Origin: Flavobacterium jumunjinense
GTDB lineage: Bacteria > Bacteroidota > Bacteroidia > Flavobacteriales > Flavobacteriaceae
NCBI RefSeq assembly: GCF_021650975.2
Contig: NZ_CP091285.1
Span: 2,542,001 to 2,606,000, forward strand
Length of the DNA stretch: 64,000 nt
Direction: 5' to 3'
Below the pieces are notes generated by a model. The model had not been told where the DNA came from. It saw only the letters and a list, made by a program, of their open reading frames with translations, and did not search any database. How positions within the stretch are numbered: the first letter of the stretch is position 1; each line of letters opens with the position of its first letter. Shown piece by piece: positions 25,073 to 37,464 of the stretch. A program made the translations under genes and the position numbers.

Positions 25073-25624
25073 ATGGCAGATAGTAGTGTAAAGAAGTGGT
25101 ATGTAGTAAGAGCTGTAAGTGGTCAGGAAAACAAAGTAAAAGCTTATATAGAAACTGAAACTGTAAGATTAGGAATGGAGGATTATGTGTCTCAAGTTCT
25201 TGTTCCTACAGAAAAAGTTGTGCAAATTAAGGATGGAAAAAAAATAGCTAAGGAAAAAGTGTATTTCCCTGGCTATATTATGGTTGAAGCTAACCTAACA
25301 GGTGAGGTTCCTCATATAATTAAATCTGTTCCTGGAGTTATTGGATTTCTTGGTGAAACCAAAGGCGGAGAGCCTGTGCCTTTAAGGATGTCTGAAGTTA
25401 ATAGAATGCTTGGTAAAGTAGATGAGTTATCTGTGAAAATAGATAACGTTGCTATTCCGTTTTCTGTTGGTGAAACAATCAAAGTTATTGATGGCCCTTT
25501 CAATGGTTTTAATGGTACAATTGAGAAAGTTAATGATGAAAAGCGTAAACTTGAAGTTATGGTTAAGATTTTCGGAAGAAAAACACCATTAGAGTTAAGT
25601 TTTATGCAAGTAGAAAAAGTATAA
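25073..25624 (+). CDS. nusG: Transcription termination/antitermination factor NusG
   Basis: A 183-residue protein with the NGN domain (1-115; KKWYVVRAVSGQENKVKAYI) and a C-terminal KOW domain (IKVIDGPFNGFNGTIEKV). It binds the RNA polymerase clamp. Standard position upstream of rplK. Confidence 0.97.
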   Translation: MADSSVKKWYVVRAVSGQENKVKAYIETETVRLGMEDYVSQVLVPTEKVVQIKDGKKIAKEKVYFPGYIMVEANLTGEVPHIIKSVPGVIGFLGETKGGEPVPLRMSEVNRMLGKVDELSVKIDNVAIPFSVGETIKVIDGPFNGFNGTIEKVNDEKRKLEVMVKIFGRKTPLELSFMQVEKV

Positions 25625-25692
25625 TATTAAGTTACATATAAAAACACATCAATCGCTTCCAATTGATAGATGTGCTAAATTTTTTTAAAAAA

Positions 25693-26130
25693 ATGGCAAA
25701 AGAAGTTAGTAAAGTAGTTAAACTACAAGTTAAGGGAGGTGCAGCGAATCCATCGCCACCGGTTGGACCTGCTTTGGGGGCTGCTGGTGTTAACATCATG
25801 GAGTTCTGTAAGCAATTCAATGCTAGAACACAAGATAAACCCGGCAAAGTTTTACCAGTACAGATTACTGTGTACAAAGACAAATCATTTGAATTTGTTG
25901 TTAAAACTCCACCAGCTGCAATTCAAATTTTAGAGGCAGCAAAAGCTAAGTCTGGTTCAGGTGAACCAAATCGTAAGAAAGTAGCAAATGTTACTTGGGA
26001 TCAAATCAGAACTATTGCTGAAGACAAGATGCCAGATTTAAATGCTTTTACAATTGAAAAAGCAATGAGTATGGTAGCAGGAACAGCTAGATCTATGGGT
26101 ATAACAGTATCAGGAGACGCTCCTTTTTAA
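25693..26130 (+). CDS. rplK: 50S ribosomal protein uL11
   Basis: A 145-residue protein starting [20 protein letters not shown], with the proline-rich N-terminal [20 protein letters not shown] motif. It binds 23S rRNA at the GTPase-associated centre. An open frame extends upstream to 25663, but the ATG at 25693 matches the conserved N-terminus. Confidence 0.97.
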   Translation: MAKEVSKVVKLQVKGGAANPSPPVGPALGAAGVNIMEFCKQFNARTQDKPGKVLPVQITVYKDKSFEFVVKTPPAAIQILEAAKAKSGSGEPNRKKVANVTWDQIRTIAEDKMPDLNAFTIEKAMSMVAGTARSMGITVSGDAPF

Positions 26131-26149
26131 TCGTTGAAAAGAATTAGAC

Positions 26150-26839
26150 ATGGCAAAATTGACAAAAAAGCAAAAAGAGGCTGTTTCAAAAATTGAAAAG
26201 AATAAACAATATTCTTTAAAAGATGCTTCTGCATTAATTAAAGAAGTTTCTTCTGCAAAATTTGATGAGTCTGTAGATATCGCAGTTCGTCTTGGAGTTG
26301 ATCCTAGAAAAGCGAATCAAATGGTAAGAGGAGTAGTAACGTTACCTCACGGAACAGGAAAAGATGTTCGTGTTTTAGCACTTGTTACTCCAGATAAAGA
26401 AGCTGAAGCTAAAGAAGCTGGTGCTGACTACGTTGGATTAGATGATTATTTACAAAAAATTAAAGATGGTTGGACAGATGTTGATGTAATTATCACTATG
26501 CCAGCTGTTATGGGTAAATTAGGTCCATTAGGACGTATTTTAGGACCAAGAGGTTTAATGCCTAATCCTAAAACAGGTACTGTAACTATGGATGTAGCTA
26601 AAGCTGTGCAAGAAGTGAAAGCAGGTAAAATTGACTTTAAAGTTGATAAAACTGGAATCGTTCATGCAGGAATAGGTAAAGTATCTTTCGATACAAATAA
26701 AATCTATGACAATGCTTACGAAATTATTCAAACATTAATAAAATTAAAACCAACTGCAGCTAAAGGTACTTATATTAAGTCTATACACTTATCTAGTACA
26801 ATGAGTCCTGCTATTGCTTTAGATCCTAAGGCAATATAA
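26150..26839 (+). CDS. rplA: 50S ribosomal protein uL1
   Basis: A 229-residue protein containing [19 protein letters not shown], the L1 signature. It forms the L1 stalk and in other bacteria represses its own operon by binding the mRNA leader. It follows rplK by 19 bp. Confidence 0.97.
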   Translation: MAKLTKKQKEAVSKIEKNKQYSLKDASALIKEVSSAKFDESVDIAVRLGVDPRKANQMVRGVVTLPHGTGKDVRVLALVTPDKEAEAKEAGADYVGLDDYLQKIKDGWTDVDVIITMPAVMGKLGPLGRILGPRGLMPNPKTGTVTMDVAKAVQEVKAGKIDFKVDKTGIVHAGIGKVSFDTNKIYDNAYEIIQTLIKLKPTAAKGTYIKSIHLSSTMSPAIALDPKAI

Positions 26840-26862
26840 TTTGGTAGTTAAAAATTTTTAGT

Positions 26863-27360
26863 ATGACTAGAGAAGAAAAATCAATCGCTATTGAAGATTT
26901 AACTGCAAAGTTAGCGGGTGTGAATGTTATTTATTTAGCAGACACTTCAGGACTAGATGCAGCTACTACTTCAAACTTAAGAAGAGCTTGTTTTAAAGCA
27001 GGTATCAAATTAGAAGTTGTTAAAAATACTTTGCTTGAAAAAGCTATGGAAGCATCTGATTTTGACTATGGTGATTTACCATCAGTTTTAAAAGGAAATA
27101 CATCTATAATGATTGCAGATACAGCAAATGGACCTGCAAAGATCATTAAAGAATTCCGTAAAAAAGGTACAAAGCCTCTTTTAAAAGGAGCATACATTAA
27201 TTCTGAAATTTATATTGGTGATGATCAATTAGAAACATTATCAACTATTAAATCTAAAGAAGAACTTATTGGAGAAATCATTGGATTACTTCAATCTCCA
27301 GTTCAAAGAGTTATTGCGGCTCTTCAAAACCAAGAGGGTAAAGAAGAAGCAGCTGAATAA
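26863..27360 (+). CDS. rplJ: 50S ribosomal protein uL10
   Basis: A 165-residue stalk-base protein. The N-terminal rRNA-binding domain includes LRRACFKAGIKLEVVKNTLL; the C-terminal helix (SPVQRVIAALQNQEGKEE) binds the L7/L12 dimers. It follows rplA by 23 bp. No clear L10-binding leader is recognisable in that short spacer. Confidence 0.96.
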   Translation: MTREEKSIAIEDLTAKLAGVNVIYLADTSGLDAATTSNLRRACFKAGIKLEVVKNTLLEKAMEASDFDYGDLPSVLKGNTSIMIADTANGPAKIIKEFRKKGTKPLLKGAYINSEIYIGDDQLETLSTIKSKEELIGEIIGLLQSPVQRVIAALQNQEGKEEAAE

Positions 27361-27416
27361 TAGAACGCACTATAACAAATATATTTTTTTACAAAACATT
27401 TTAAAAGATAGAAAAA

Positions 27417-27785
27417 ATGGCAGATTTGAAACAATTCGCAGAACAATTGGTTAACTTAACAGTTAAAGAAGTTAACGAATTAGCAACAATATTAAAAGAT
27501 GAGTATGGTATAGAACCAGCAGCTGCTGCAGTTGTTGTTTCAGGTGGTGGTGATGGTGCTGCTGCTGCAGAACAATCAGAATTCACAGTTGTATTAAAAG
27601 AAGCTGGTGCTTCTAAATTAGCTGTTGTAAAAGCTGTTAAAGAATTAACTGGTTTAGGTCTTAAAGAGGCTAAAGATATGGTAGATTCTGCTCCAACTAA
27701 TGTTAAAGAAGGAGTTTCTAAAGATGAGGCTGAAGGTCTTAAAAAATCTTTAGAGGAAGCTGGAGCTGTAGTTGAGCTTAAATAA
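27417..27785 (+). CDS. rplL: 50S ribosomal protein bL7/bL12
   Basis: A 122-residue stalk protein: N-terminal dimerisation region, an alanine/glycine-rich hinge (about 38-52, [19 protein letters not shown]) and the conserved C-terminal domain ([20 protein letters not shown]). It recruits translational GTPases. A large hairpin follows before rpoB. Confidence 0.97.
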   Translation: MADLKQFAEQLVNLTVKEVNELATILKDEYGIEPAAAAVVVSGGGDGAAAAEQSEFTVVLKEAGASKLAVVKAVKELTGLGLKEAKDMVDSAPTNVKEGVSKDEAEGLKKSLEEAGAVVELK

Positions 27786-27807
27786 GCTAAACTAAGGTTA
27801 TAAAGCA

Positions 27808-27844
27808 GGTTTAGGTCTTGAGATTGCTCTCAAAGACCTAAACC
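27808..27844 (+). terminator. Attenuator-like hairpin between rplL and rpoB
   Basis: GGTTTAGGTCTT (27808-27819) pairs perfectly with AAGACCTAAACC (27833-27844) across an inner GAG/CTC step. No T tract follows directly. Its place in the operon suggests partial termination or RNA processing that sets the ratio of ribosomal protein to polymerase mRNA. Confidence 0.65.
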
Positions 27845-27906
27845 ATTTTGCGTATATTATCGTTTATACGTTTTTAATTTTTTTCTAAATAAAAATTTGT
27901 CCATTG

Positions 27907-30900
27907 ATGATTGCTAATCAGACTGAAAGATTAAATTTTGCTTCTACTAAAAACATACCTAATTATCCAGATTTCTTGGATATTCAGGTTAAGTCTTTTA
28001 AAGATTTTTTCCAATTGGAAACTAAATCTGATGAAAGAGGCAACGAAGGTCTCTATAATACCTTCATGGAAAATTTCCCAATTACGGATACGAGAAATCA
28101 ATTCGTTTTAGAATTCCTTGATTATTTTATAGACCCACCAAGATATACCATTGAAGAATGTATTGATAGAGGGTTAACATATAGTGTACCTTTAAAAGCT
28201 AGGTTAAAACTATATTGTACAGATCCAGAACATGAAGATTTTGAAACTATTGTTCAGGATGTGTATTTAGGGACTATACCTTATATGACACCAAGTGGAA
28301 CGTTTGTTATTAATGGTGCAGAGCGTGTTGTTGTTTCTCAATTACACAGATCTCCAGGTGTTTTCTTTGGTCAATCTTTCCATGCTAATGGAACTAAGCT
28401 ATATTCTGCGAGGGTTATTCCTTTTAAAGGATCTTGGATAGAATTTGCTACAGATATCAATAGCGTAATGTATGCTTATATTGATAGAAAGAAAAAATTA
28501 CCAGTTACTACTTTATTTAGAGCTATCGGTTTTGAAAGAGATAAAGATATCTTAGAAATTTTCGATTTAGCTGAAGAAATAAAAGTATCTAAAACAGGTA
28601 TTAAAAAATATATCGGAAGAAGACTTGCTGCACGTGTTTTGAACACTTGGCATGAAGATTTCGTAGATGAAGATACAGGAGAAGTTGTATCTATTGAGCG
28701 TAATGAAATTATATTAGATCGTGATACAATATTAGATAAAGATAATGTAGAAGAGATTATTGATGCTGATGTAAAATTAATTCTTTTACATAAAGAAGAT
28801 AATAATGCAGCAGATTACACGATTATTCATAATACGCTTCAAAAAGACCCTACAAACTCGGAAAAAGAAGCTGTAGAGCATATTTATCGCCAACTGCGTA
28901 ATGCAGAACCACCTGATGAAGAAACTGCTCGAGGTATTATAGATAAATTATTCTTTTCAGATCAACGTTATAACTTAGGTGAAGTTGGTCGTTATAGAAT
29001 GAACAAAAAGTTACAGTTGGATATTCCAATGGAAAAGCAAGTCTTAACCAAAGAGGATATTATAACTATTGTTAAGTATTTGATCGAATTAATAAACTCT
29101 AAAGCAGAGATTGATGATATTGATCACTTATCAAACAGACGTGTAAGAACAGTTGGTGAACAATTGTCTTCACAATTTGGTGTTGGTCTTGCACGTATGG
29201 CAAGAACTATTAGAGAAAGAATGAACGTTAGAGATAACGAGGTGTTTACACCTATTGATTTGATTAATGCTAAAACATTATCTTCAGTTATTAACTCTTT
29301 CTTTGGAACAAATCAGTTGTCACAGTTTATGGATCAAACCAATCCTTTAGCTGAGATTACACACAAACGTCGTTTATCTGCACTTGGACCTGGAGGTTTA
29401 TCTAGAGAAAGAGCTGGTTTCGAGGTTCGTGATGTTCATTATACTCATTATGGGCGTTTATGTCCAATTGAGACACCTGAGGGACCAAATATTGGTCTGA
29501 TTTCATCTTTAGCAGTTTATGCTAAAGTTAACGGAATGGGATTCATCGAAACACCTTACCGTAAAGTAAACGATGGTGTTATTGATATTGAAAGTGAACC
29601 AATTTATTTAAGTGCTGAAGAAGAAGAAGGAAAATTAATTTCTCAAGCAAATATTGATATTGATGAAAGAGGTAAAATACTTCCAGAAAATGTAATTGCA
29701 AGGGAAGAAGGAGATTTCCCAGTTGTTGAACCAACAAAAATTGATTATGCCGATGTCGCACCAAATCAAATTGCTTCAATTTCTGCATCTTTAATTCCTT
29801 TCCTAGAGCATGATGATGCGAATAGAGCCTTGATGGGATCTAATATGATGCGCCAAGCTGTTCCTTTATTAAGACCAGAATCTCCAATTGTTGGTACTGG
29901 TTTAGAAAGACAAGTTGCATCAGATTCAAGAGTTTTGATTAATGCAGAAGGTGATGGAGTTGTTGCATATGTTGACTCTAATAAAATTACAATTAAATAC
30001 GATAGAACTGAAGAAGAAAGACTAGTTAGTTTTGACGAAGATGATAAAACGTATCAGTTAATTAAATTTAGAAAGACAAATCAAAGTACTTGTATAAACC
30101 TTAAACCTATTATCAGAAAAGGTGATAGAGTAACTAAAGGTCAAGTTCTTTGTGAAGGTTATGCAACTCAAAATGGAGAATTAGCAATCGGAAGAAACTT
30201 GAAAGTGGCATTTATGCCTTGGAAAGGTTATAACTTCGAGGATGCAATTGTTATTTCTGAGAAAGTAGTTCGTGATGATATATTTACATCAATTCATATT
30301 GATGATTATTCATTAGAAGTTAGAGATACTAAATTAGGTAATGAAGAATTAACAAATGACATTCCTAACGTATCTGAAGAAGCTACTAAAGATTTAGATG
30401 AAAATGGAATGATTAGAATTGGAGCAGAGGTTAAGCCTGGCGATATTCTAATTGGAAAAATTACTCCAAAAGGAGAATCAGATCCAACTCCAGAAGAAAA
30501 ATTATTACGTGCTATCTTTGGTGATAAAGCAGGAGATGTAAAAGATGCATCTTTAAAAGCATCACCATCATTACATGGTGTAGTTTTAGATAAGAAATTA
30601 TTTGCTAAAGCTGTTAAAGATAAGCGTAAGAGATCTAAAGATAAAGAAGATATCGACAAACTTGATATAGAGTTTGAAGTTAGATTCAATGATTTAAAAG
30701 ATAGATTAATCGAAAAATTATTCTTAATCATCGATGGTAAAACATCTCAAGGTGTTATGAATGATTTAGGTGAAGAAGTTTTACCAAAAGGCAAGAAGTT
30801 TACTAAAAAAATGTTACAATCTGTTGATGATTTTGCGCATTTAACAAAAGGGCAATGGACAACTGATGACGCTACTAATAAATTAGTAAATGAATTAATT

Positions 30901-31719
30901 CATAACTATAAAATCAAATTAAACGACCTTCAAGGTTGGTTAAGAAGAGAGAAGTTTACAATTACAGTTGGAGATGAACTTCCAGCAGGTATATTAAAAT
31001 TAGCTAAAGTTTATATTGCTAAAAAACGTAAACTTAAAGTTGGTGATAAGATGGCAGGACGTCACGGTAACAAAGGTATTGTTGCAAGAATCGTTCGTCA
31101 TGAAGATATGCCTTTCTTAGAAGATGGAACACCTGTAGATATTGTATTGAATCCACTAGGGGTACCTTCGCGTATGAACATTGGTCAGATTTATGAGACT
31201 GTTTTAGGATGGGCTGGAATGAACTTGGGTAGAAAATTTGCTACTCCAATTTTTGACGGTGCTACTTTAGATCAAATTAATGGATTTACTGATGAAGCTG
31301 GAATTCCTAGATTTGGTCATACATATTTATATGATGGTGGAACAGGAGAAAGATTCCATCAAGCAGCAACTGTAGGTGTTATCTATATGTTGAAACTTGG
31401 ACATATGGTTGATGATAAAATGCATGCTCGTTCTATCGGACCATACTCTTTAATTACACAACAACCATTAGGAGGTAAAGCTCAATTTGGAGGTCAACGT
31501 TTTGGAGAGATGGAGGTTTGGGCACTTGAAGCTTACGGTGCATCTAGTACTTTAAGAGAAATCTTAACAGTTAAATCGGATGACGTAATCGGAAGAGCAA
31601 AAACTTACGAAGCAATCGTAAAAGGAGAATCAATGCCAGAACCGGGACTACCAGAATCATTCAATGTATTAATGCATGAATTGAAAGGTCTTGGATTAGA
31701 CATTCGTTTAGAAGAATAA
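27907..31719 (+). CDS. rpoB: RNA polymerase subunit beta
   Basis: Catalytic subunit of 1270 residues. Conserved segments are in order: the fork and rifampicin region ([39 protein letters not shown]), [14 protein letters not shown], and near the end [16 protein letters not shown] and [18 protein letters not shown]. No resistance change is obvious in the rifampicin pocket. A TTG precedes the ATG by one codon; ATG 27907 is preferred. Confidence 0.98.
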   Translation: MIANQTERLNFASTKNIPNYPDFLDIQVKSFKDFFQLETKSDERGNEGLYNTFMENFPITDTRNQFVLEFLDYFIDPPRYTIEECIDRGLTYSVPLKARLKLYCTDPEHEDFETIVQDVYLGTIPYMTPSGTFVINGAERVVVSQLHRSPGVFFGQSFHANGTKLYSARVIPFKGSWIEFATDINSVMYAYIDRKKKLPVTTLFRAIGFERDKDILEIFDLAEEIKVSKTGIKKYIGRRLAARVLNTWHEDFVDEDTGEVVSIERNEIILDRDTILDKDNVEEIIDADVKLILLHKEDNNAADYTIIHNTLQKDPTNSEKEAVEHIYRQLRNAEPPDEETARGIIDKLFFSDQRYNLGEVGRYRMNKKLQLDIPMEKQVLTKEDIITIVKYLIELINSKAEIDDIDHLSNRRVRTVGEQLSSQFGVGLARMARTIRERMNVRDNEVFTPIDLINAKTLSSVINSFFGTNQLSQFMDQTNPLAEITHKRRLSALGPGGLSRERAGFEVRDVHYTHYGRLCPIETPEGPNIGLISSLAVYAKVNGMGFIETPYRKVNDGVIDIESEPIYLSAEEEEGKLISQANIDIDERGKILPENVIAREEGDFPVVEPTKIDYADVAPNQIASISASLIPFLEHDDANRALMGSNMMRQAVPLLRPESPIVGTGLERQVASDSRVLINAEGDGVVAYVDSNKITIKYDRTEEERLVSFDEDDKTYQLIKFRKTNQSTCINLKPIIRKGDRVTKGQVLCEGYATQNGELAIGRNLKVAFMPWKGYNFEDAIVISEKVVRDDIFTSIHIDDYSLEVRDTKLGNEELTNDIPNVSEEATKDLDENGMIRIGAEVKPGDILIGKITPKGESDPTPEEKLLRAIFGDKAGDVKDASLKASPSLHGVVLDKKLFAKAVKDKRKRSKDKEDIDKLDIEFEVRFNDLKDRLIEKLFLIIDGKTSQGVMNDLGEEVLPKGKKFTKKMLQSVDDFAHLTKGQWTTDDATNKLVNELIHNYKIKLNDLQGWLRREKFTITVGDELPAGILKLAKVYIAKKRKLKVGDKMAGRHGNKGIVARIVRHEDMPFLEDGTPVDIVLNPLGVPSRMNIGQIYETVLGWAGMNLGRKFATPIFDGATLDQINGFTDEAGIPRFGHTYLYDGGTGERFHQAATVGVIYMLKLGHMVDDKMHARSIGPYSLITQQPLGGKAQFGGQRFGEMEVWALEAYGASSTLREILTVKSDDVIGRAKTYEAIVKGESMPEPGLPESFNVLMHELKGLGLDIRLEE

Positions 31720-31729
31720 TTAGTATCTA

Positions 31730-31762
31730 AACAATCAGTCTCATAAACAGAGACTGATTGTT
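31730..31762 (+). terminator. Hairpin between rpoB and rpoC
   Basis: AACAATCAGTCTC (31730-31742) pairs with AGACTGATTGTT (31751-31762). It begins 10 bp after the rpoB stop and lies in a 224-bp rpoB-rpoC spacer, long for this pair. It lacks a T run of more than two. The rest of the spacer (31763-31943) shows no further structure I can support. Confidence 0.6.
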
Positions 31763-31943
31763 AATTTATATAAGTTTTTAAGATTTATACCCGTAAACCG
31801 TTCCGATTTTTTATATTTTTTATAATTAGCACTTCATAACTCTAGTTAGAAGTTTAGAGAAGTAATTCGAGGTAGTAGTTTTATGAATTTAAACATAAAA
31901 CAAAATCAATTTTTTAATTGCAAATAGATCAATAGTAAAAACT

Positions 31944-34900
31944 ATGATGAATAATAGAAATAATAAAGATAAAAATACTGTTAAAAGATTTAACAGAATA
32001 ACGATAGGGTTGGCTTCACCAGAATCTATCTTGGCAGAGTCAAGAGGAGAGGTTTTAAAGCCAGAGACTATCAATTATCGTACTCATAAGCCTGAAAGAG
32101 ATGGTCTTTTCTGTGAGCGTATTTTTGGCCCAGTAAAAGATTATGAATGTGCTTGTGGAAAATATAAAAGAATACGCTACAAAGGAATCGTTTGTGACCG
32201 ATGTGGTGTTGAAGTAACGGAGAAAAAAGTTCGTAGAGATAGAGTAGGACACATTAACCTTGTTGTACCTATTGCACATATATGGTATTTCCGTTCGTTA
32301 CCAAATAAAATTGGTTACGTTTTAGGATTGCCTTCTAAGAAATTAGATATGATAATCTACTACGAAAGATACGTAGTAATTCAACCAGGTATTGCACAAG
32401 GTTTAGAAGGAGAAACTTTAAAAAGATTAGATTTCTTAACAGAAGAAGAGTATTTAAATATCTTAGATACGCTTCCAATGGAAAATCTATATTTAGATGA
32501 TAATGATCCTAATAAGTTCATCGCTAAGATGGGTGCAGAGTGTATCATGGATTTATTAGCACGTATCGATTTAGATACATTATCTTTCCAATTACGTCAT
32601 GCTGCAAACACTGAAACATCTAAACAACGTAAAACAGAGGCTTTAAAGCGTCTAAATGTTGTTGAATCTTTCCGTGAAGCAAATAAAAACAGAGAAAATC
32701 TTCCACAATGGATGATTTTAAAAGTGATTCCTGTTATTCCACCTGAATTACGTCCACTTGTACCACTTGATGGTGGTCGTTTTGCGACATCAGATTTGAA
32801 TGATTTATACAGAAGAGTAATCATCCGTAATAATCGTTTAAAAAGATTAATGGAAATTAAAGCTCCTGAAGTAATCTTACGTAATGAAAAGCGTATGCTT
32901 CAAGAAGCAGTTGACTCTTTATTTGATAATACAAGAAAAGCGTCAGCAGTAAAAACTGAATCTAACAGACCTTTAAAATCATTATCTGATTCATTAAAAG
33001 GTAAGCAAGGTCGTTTCCGTCAAAATTTATTAGGTAAGCGTGTTGATTATTCTGCACGTTCTGTAATTGTTGTTGGACCGGAAATGAGATTGTTCGAATG
33101 TGGATTGCCAAAAGATATGGCAGCTGAATTATACAAACCTTTCGTTATCCGTAAATTGATAGAAAGGGGTATTGTTAAAACAGTAAAATCTGCTAAGAAA
33201 ATTATAGATAAAAAAGAGCCTGTAGTATGGGATATTCTTGAAAATGTAATTAAAGGACATCCAGTATTATTGAATCGTGCTCCTACTCTTCACAGATTAG
33301 GTATACAAGCGTTTCAACCTAAATTAATTGAAGGAAAAGCAATCCAACTACACCCATTAGTATGTACGGCCTTCAATGCCGATTTCGATGGTGACCAGAT
33401 GGCTGTTCATTTACCTTTAGGACCAGAAGCTATTCTTGAAGCGCAATTGTTAATGTTAGCGTCACATAATATTCTTAACCCTGCAAATGGTGCTCCAATT
33501 ACTGTACCTTCTCAGGATATGGTTTTGGGTCTATATTATATGACCAAAGAACGTTTAACTGACGAAACAAGAGTTATTAAAGGTCAAGGATTAACTTTCT
33601 ATTCTGCAGAAGAAGTAAATATTGCTTTGAATGAAGGAAAAGTAGAGTTGAATGCACGTGTTAAGGTACGAACAAAAGACTTTAATGAAGAAGGTGAATT
33701 AGTTTATAAAATTATTCAAACTACAGCGGGTAGAGTACTTTTTAATCAAGTAGTGCCTGAAGCTGCAGGATATATAAATGAGGTTTTAACAAAAAAATCA
33801 TTACGTGATATTATTGGTAAAATCTTAGGTGTTACTAGTGTTCCTGTTACTGCAGATTTTCTAGATAACATTAAAAATATGGGATATAAATTTGCCTTTG
33901 AAGGTGGTTTATCATTCTCATTAGGAGATATTAGAATTCCAGATCAAAAGCAAAATTTAATTGCTGATGCTCGTGTTCAGGTAGAAGGTATTTCATTAAA
34001 CTATAACATGGGTCTTATTACAAATAATGAGCGTTATAACCAAGTTATTGATATATGGACATCTGCAAATGCTGAATTAACAGAATTAGCAATGAAAAAT
34101 ATTAGAGAAGATCAACAAGGATTTAACTCTGTATTTATGATGCTTGATTCTGGAGCAAGGGGATCGAAAGAGCAAATTCGTCAGTTAACTGGTATGCGTG
34201 GTTTGATGGCTAAGCCTAAAAAATCGACTGCTGGTGGTGGTGAAATTATTGAAAACCCGATTCTTTCTAACTTTAAGGAAGGTCTTTCAATTCTTGAATA
34301 CTTTATTTCTACTCACGGTGCTCGTAAAGGTCTTGCCGATACTGCACTTAAAACTGCCGATGCAGGATATTTAACAAGAAGGTTACATGATGTATCTCAG
34401 GATGTAATTGTAAACTCTGTAGACTGTGGTACTTTAAGAGGAATTGAAGTTTCTGCATTGAAGAAAAATGAAGAAATTGTTGAAACCTTAGGAGAAAGAA
34501 TTCTAGGGCGTGTAGCGCTTCAAGATATTATTGATCCTTTAACTTCAGAAGTTATTATCCAAGCTGGAGAACAAATTACTGAAGCATATGTTAAGAAAAT
34601 TAATGTATCTCCAATTGAAAGAGTTGAAGTACGTTCGCCATTAACTTGTGAGGCAACAAAAGGTATTTGTGCTAAATGTTATGGTAGAAACTTAGCTACT
34701 GGAAAAATGACTCAAAAAGGTGAGGCTGTAGGTGTAATTGCTGCACAGTCTATTGGAGAGCCAGGTACACAGTTAACATTACGTACATTCCACGTTGGAG
34801 GGGTTGCTGGAGGTTTGTCTGAAGAGTCTAGTATTGTAACTAAATTCAAAGGACGTTTAGAAATTGAAGATTTAAAAACTGTTAAAGGTGAAGATGCAGA

Positions 34901-36251
34901 TGGAAAAGCAATTGATATTGTAATTTCACGTTCTACAGAATTAAAATTAGTTGATGAAAAAACAGGTATTCTTTTGAATACTCATAATATTCCTTACGGT
35001 TCTACTATTAATGTAAAAGATAGTGACGTTGTAGATAAAGGTACTTTAATCTGTAAATGGGATCCATATAATGGAGTTATTATCTCTGAATTTACAGGTA
35101 AAGTAGAATATGAAGATATTAAACAAGGTGAAACTTTTGCTGTAGAAATCGATGAGCAAACAGGATTCCAAGAAAAGGTAGTTTCTGATGCGCGTAACAA
35201 AAAATTAATTCCTACTTTACATATTTATGGAAAAGAAGGTGAATTAATTCGTTCATATAACTTACCAGTTGGGTCTCACCTTATGGTAGATGACGGAGAG
35301 AAAATTAAAGCAGGAAAAATTCTTGTTAAGATTCCTCGTCGTTCTTCTAAAGCAGGTGATATTACAGGAGGTTTACCAAGAATTACTGAGCTATTAGAAG
35401 CTCGTAATCCTTCTAATCCAGCTGTTGTATCTGAGATTGATGGTGTTGTAACTTTTGGAAAAATTAAAAGAGGTAACCGTGAGTTGGCTATTGAATCTAA
35501 ATTTGGTGAAGTAAAGAAATATTTAGTTAAACTTTCAAATCAAATATTAGTTCAAGAAAATGACTACGTAAAAGCAGGTACACCTCTTTCTGATGGAGCA
35601 ATTACACCAGAAGATATTTTAAGAATTAAAGGCCCATCTGCTGTTCAACAGTACTTGGTAAATGAAATTCAAGAAGTATATCGTTTACAAGGGGTAAAAA
35701 TTAATGATAAGCACTTTGAGGTAGTAATTCGTCAAATGATGCGTAAAGTTAGAATTGTTGATCCAGGAGATACTCTAATGTTAGAAGATCAATTGGCTCA
35801 TACAAGAGACTTTATTGTTGAGAATGATAAGTTATATGGAATGAAAGTAGTTGAGTCTGCTGGCGATTCTGTAAATCTTAAAGAAGGACAAATTATTACT
35901 CCACGTCAATTACGTGATGAAAATTCATTGTTAAAACGTGAAGATAAAAATTTAGTTGAAGCGAGAGATGTTGTTACGGCAACTGCTACGCCAATCCTTC
36001 AAGGTATTACTAGAGCATCGTTACAAACGAAATCATTTATTTCAGCTGCATCGTTCCAGGAAACAACTAAAGTATTAAATGAAGCTGCAGTTGCAGGTAA
36101 AATTGATACATTAGAAGGATTAAAAGAAAATGTTATTGTTGGACATAGAATCCCAGCCGGAACTGGTATGAGAGAATATGATAATACGATAGTAGGTTCT
36201 AAAGAAGAATACAATGAGTTGATGGCTGCTAAAGAAGAATTTAATTACTAG
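31944..36251 (+). CDS. rpoC: RNA polymerase subunit beta'
   Basis: 1435 residues. Zinc-binding cysteines are in [20 protein letters not shown], and the active-site magnesium loop [15 protein letters not shown] is intact. The second zinc site ([20 protein letters not shown]) and the trigger-loop region ([15 protein letters not shown]) are also present. It ends the cluster and is closed by a strong terminator. Confidence 0.98.
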   Translation: MMNNRNNKDKNTVKRFNRITIGLASPESILAESRGEVLKPETINYRTHKPERDGLFCERIFGPVKDYECACGKYKRIRYKGIVCDRCGVEVTEKKVRRDRVGHINLVVPIAHIWYFRSLPNKIGYVLGLPSKKLDMIIYYERYVVIQPGIAQGLEGETLKRLDFLTEEEYLNILDTLPMENLYLDDNDPNKFIAKMGAECIMDLLARIDLDTLSFQLRHAANTETSKQRKTEALKRLNVVESFREANKNRENLPQWMILKVIPVIPPELRPLVPLDGGRFATSDLNDLYRRVIIRNNRLKRLMEIKAPEVILRNEKRMLQEAVDSLFDNTRKASAVKTESNRPLKSLSDSLKGKQGRFRQNLLGKRVDYSARSVIVVGPEMRLFECGLPKDMAAELYKPFVIRKLIERGIVKTVKSAKKIIDKKEPVVWDILENVIKGHPVLLNRAPTLHRLGIQAFQPKLIEGKAIQLHPLVCTAFNADFDGDQMAVHLPLGPEAILEAQLLMLASHNILNPANGAPITVPSQDMVLGLYYMTKERLTDETRVIKGQGLTFYSAEEVNIALNEGKVELNARVKVRTKDFNEEGELVYKIIQTTAGRVLFNQVVPEAAGYINEVLTKKSLRDIIGKILGVTSVPVTADFLDNIKNMGYKFAFEGGLSFSLGDIRIPDQKQNLIADARVQVEGISLNYNMGLITNNERYNQVIDIWTSANAELTELAMKNIREDQQGFNSVFMMLDSGARGSKEQIRQLTGMRGLMAKPKKSTAGGGEIIENPILSNFKEGLSILEYFISTHGARKGLADTALKTADAGYLTRRLHDVSQDVIVNSVDCGTLRGIEVSALKKNEEIVETLGERILGRVALQDIIDPLTSEVIIQAGEQITEAYVKKINVSPIERVEVRSPLTCEATKGICAKCYGRNLATGKMTQKGEAVGVIAAQSIGEPGTQLTLRTFHVGGVAGGLSEESSIVTKFKGRLEIEDLKTVKGEDADGKAIDIVISRSTELKLVDEKTGILLNTHNIPYGSTINVKDSDVVDKGTLICKWDPYNGVIISEFTGKVEYEDIKQGETFAVEIDEQTGFQEKVVSDARNKKLIPTLHIYGKEGELIRSYNLPVGSHLMVDDGEKIKAGKILVKIPRRSSKAGDITGGLPRITELLEARNPSNPAVVSEIDGVVTFGKIKRGNRELAIESKFGEVKKYLVKLSNQILVQENDYVKAGTPLSDGAITPEDILRIKGPSAVQQYLVNEIQEVYRLQGVKINDKHFEVVIRQMMRKVRIVDPGDTLMLEDQLAHTRDFIVENDKLYGMKVVESAGDSVNLKEGQIITPRQLRDENSLLKREDKNLVEARDVVTATATPILQGITRASLQTKSFISAASFQETTKVLNEAAVAGKIDTLEGLKENVIVGHRIPAGTGMREYDNTIVGSKEEYNELMAAKEEFNY

Positions 36252-36279
36252 TAGTTGACACTTTTTAAACATAACCTAA

Positions 36280-36312
36280 AACCTAACAGATTCATTCTGT
36301 TAGGTTTTTTTT
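36280..36312 (+). terminator. Intrinsic terminator after rpoC
   Basis: AACCTAACAG (36280-36289) pairs with CTGTTAGGTT (36297-36306), followed by a T tract. The DUF3467 gene begins 14 bp later, so it needs read-through or a promoter inside rpoC. Confidence 0.9.
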
Positions 36313-36325
36313 AAATTTAAAGATT

Positions 36326-36652
36326 ATGGAGAATAACAACAACAATAATAATAACAATCAACAAGGGCAGATTAATATTGAGTTAGATGAAAAAACGGCT
36401 GAAGGAACCTATTCAAATTTGGCAATAATTAACCATTCAAATAGTGAATTTGTCTTGGATTTTATAGCTATTATGCCAGGTGTTCCGAAAGCTAAAGTGA
36501 AGTCTAGAATCGTTTTAACTCCACAACATGCAAAACGATTATTAAAGGCGTTAGGTGAAAATATTCAAAGATTTGAAGCAGCACATGGTAAAATTGAAGA
36601 AGGAGAGCAACCTCAAATTCCTTTAAATTTTGGTCCAACTGGTCAAGCTTAA
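36326..36652 (+). CDS. DUF3467-family protein
   Basis: A 108-residue protein starting with MENNNNNNNNNQQGQ, an asparagine tract followed by the DUF3467 core (INIELDEKTAEGTYSNLAII, FIAIMPGVPKAKVKSRIVLT, HAKRLLKALGENIQRFE). The family is widespread and usually found directly after rpoC in this phylum; function unknown. The asparagine run comes from AAC/AAT codons and may vary in length. Confidence 0.88.
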   Translation: MENNNNNNNNNQQGQINIELDEKTAEGTYSNLAIINHSNSEFVLDFIAIMPGVPKAKVKSRIVLTPQHAKRLLKALGENIQRFEAAHGKIEEGEQPQIPLNFGPTGQA

Positions 36653-36657
36653 AAAAG

Positions 36658-36686
36658 AAAATCTCATTGAAAAATGAGATTTTTTC
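36658..36686 (+). terminator. Intrinsic terminator after the DUF3467 gene
   Basis: AAATCTCAT pairs with ATGAGATTT and is followed by a T run. The sequence from here to 36932 shows no gene. Confidence 0.85.
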
Positions 36687-36932
36687 ATTTAATCGAATAA
36701 TTTAGTTTTTAATCGAATAATGGAGTAAGAATTAAATTAGTTCTATGTTTTTAGTTAAATTGCACCGCTATTAAAAAATTTTCACTTAAAAATGTGTAGA
36801 TAAGTAATGCTATTGACCATTTTTGTGTTTCTTCTTAATAGGAAACTATTAAGATTTATTTTTTTGATATGCTTATTCTCTTCAGAAAGAATTTGAATAA
36901 GTTTTTTTTGAGTTATTAGTATCTAATATTAA

Positions 36933-36960
36933 ATGCATATTGTAAATTTACAGTATGCAT
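36933..36960. promoter_or_regulatory. 28-bp palindrome before the acetyltransferase gene
   Basis: The site begins ATGCATAT, has the core TGTAAATTTACA and ends GTATGCAT; it is a perfect palindrome except for one base pair. It ends 9 bp before the start codon at 36970. A dimeric repressor site or autoregulatory operator is the likely explanation. Confidence 0.55.
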
Positions 36961-36969
36961 TTTTTTATT

Positions 36970-37464
36970 ATGATTAGACAAATTACTACCTTAGAATTAC
37001 CTAAAATACAAGATTTAGCTTTTGCAATTTGGCCTTCTGCCTACAAGGAGATTTTATCAAAAGAACAACTTGATTATATGTTGAATCGTTTCTATTCCTT
37101 AGAAGCTTTAAAAGAGCAATTGGAAACAAAAAAGCATGTATTCTACATTGCTGAAGATGAAAACAAAAAACCATTAGGTTTTGTTTCTTACGAATTAGAT
37201 TGTGAACCACAGAAGACTAAAATTCATAAAATTTATGTATTGCCTGAAACGCAAGGAACAGGAGTAGGAAAAAAACTATTTCAATTAGTAAAAGATAAAG
37301 CAATATTAGGTAATCAAAGCGCTGTTTTTCTTAACGTAAATAAGTACAATAGTGCAAAGGAATTTTATCAAAAACTTAATTTTTCAATTGTTAGAGAAGA
37401 AGTGATTGATATAGGAAATGATTATATTATGGACGATTATGTTATGGAAGTTTCTATTAAATAA
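36970..37464 (+). CDS. GNAT-family N-acetyltransferase
   Basis: A 164-residue acetyltransferase using acetyl-CoA. The beta4-alpha3 region HKIYVLPETQGTGVGKKLFQ carries the acetyl-CoA pyrophosphate loop (Q/R-x-x-G-x-G/A type, here QGTGVGK). The C-terminal part (NKYNSAKEFYQKLNFSIVRE) is typical of small-molecule or protein N-acetyltransferases. ATG 36970 is chosen over 36955 because the latter lies inside the palindrome. Substrate unknown. Confidence 0.88.
   Translation: MIRQITTLELPKIQDLAFAIWPSAYKEILSKEQLDYMLNRFYSLEALKEQLETKKHVFYIAEDENKKPLGFVSYELDCEPQKTKIHKIYVLPETQGTGVGKKLFQLVKDKAILGNQSAVFLNVNKYNSAKEFYQKLNFSIVREEVIDIGNDYIMDDYVMEVSIK

Noticed and set aside
30306..30731. 141-codon minus-strand frame inside rpoB
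   Set aside because: Antisense shadow of a conserved gene; serine/leucine-rich with no motif.
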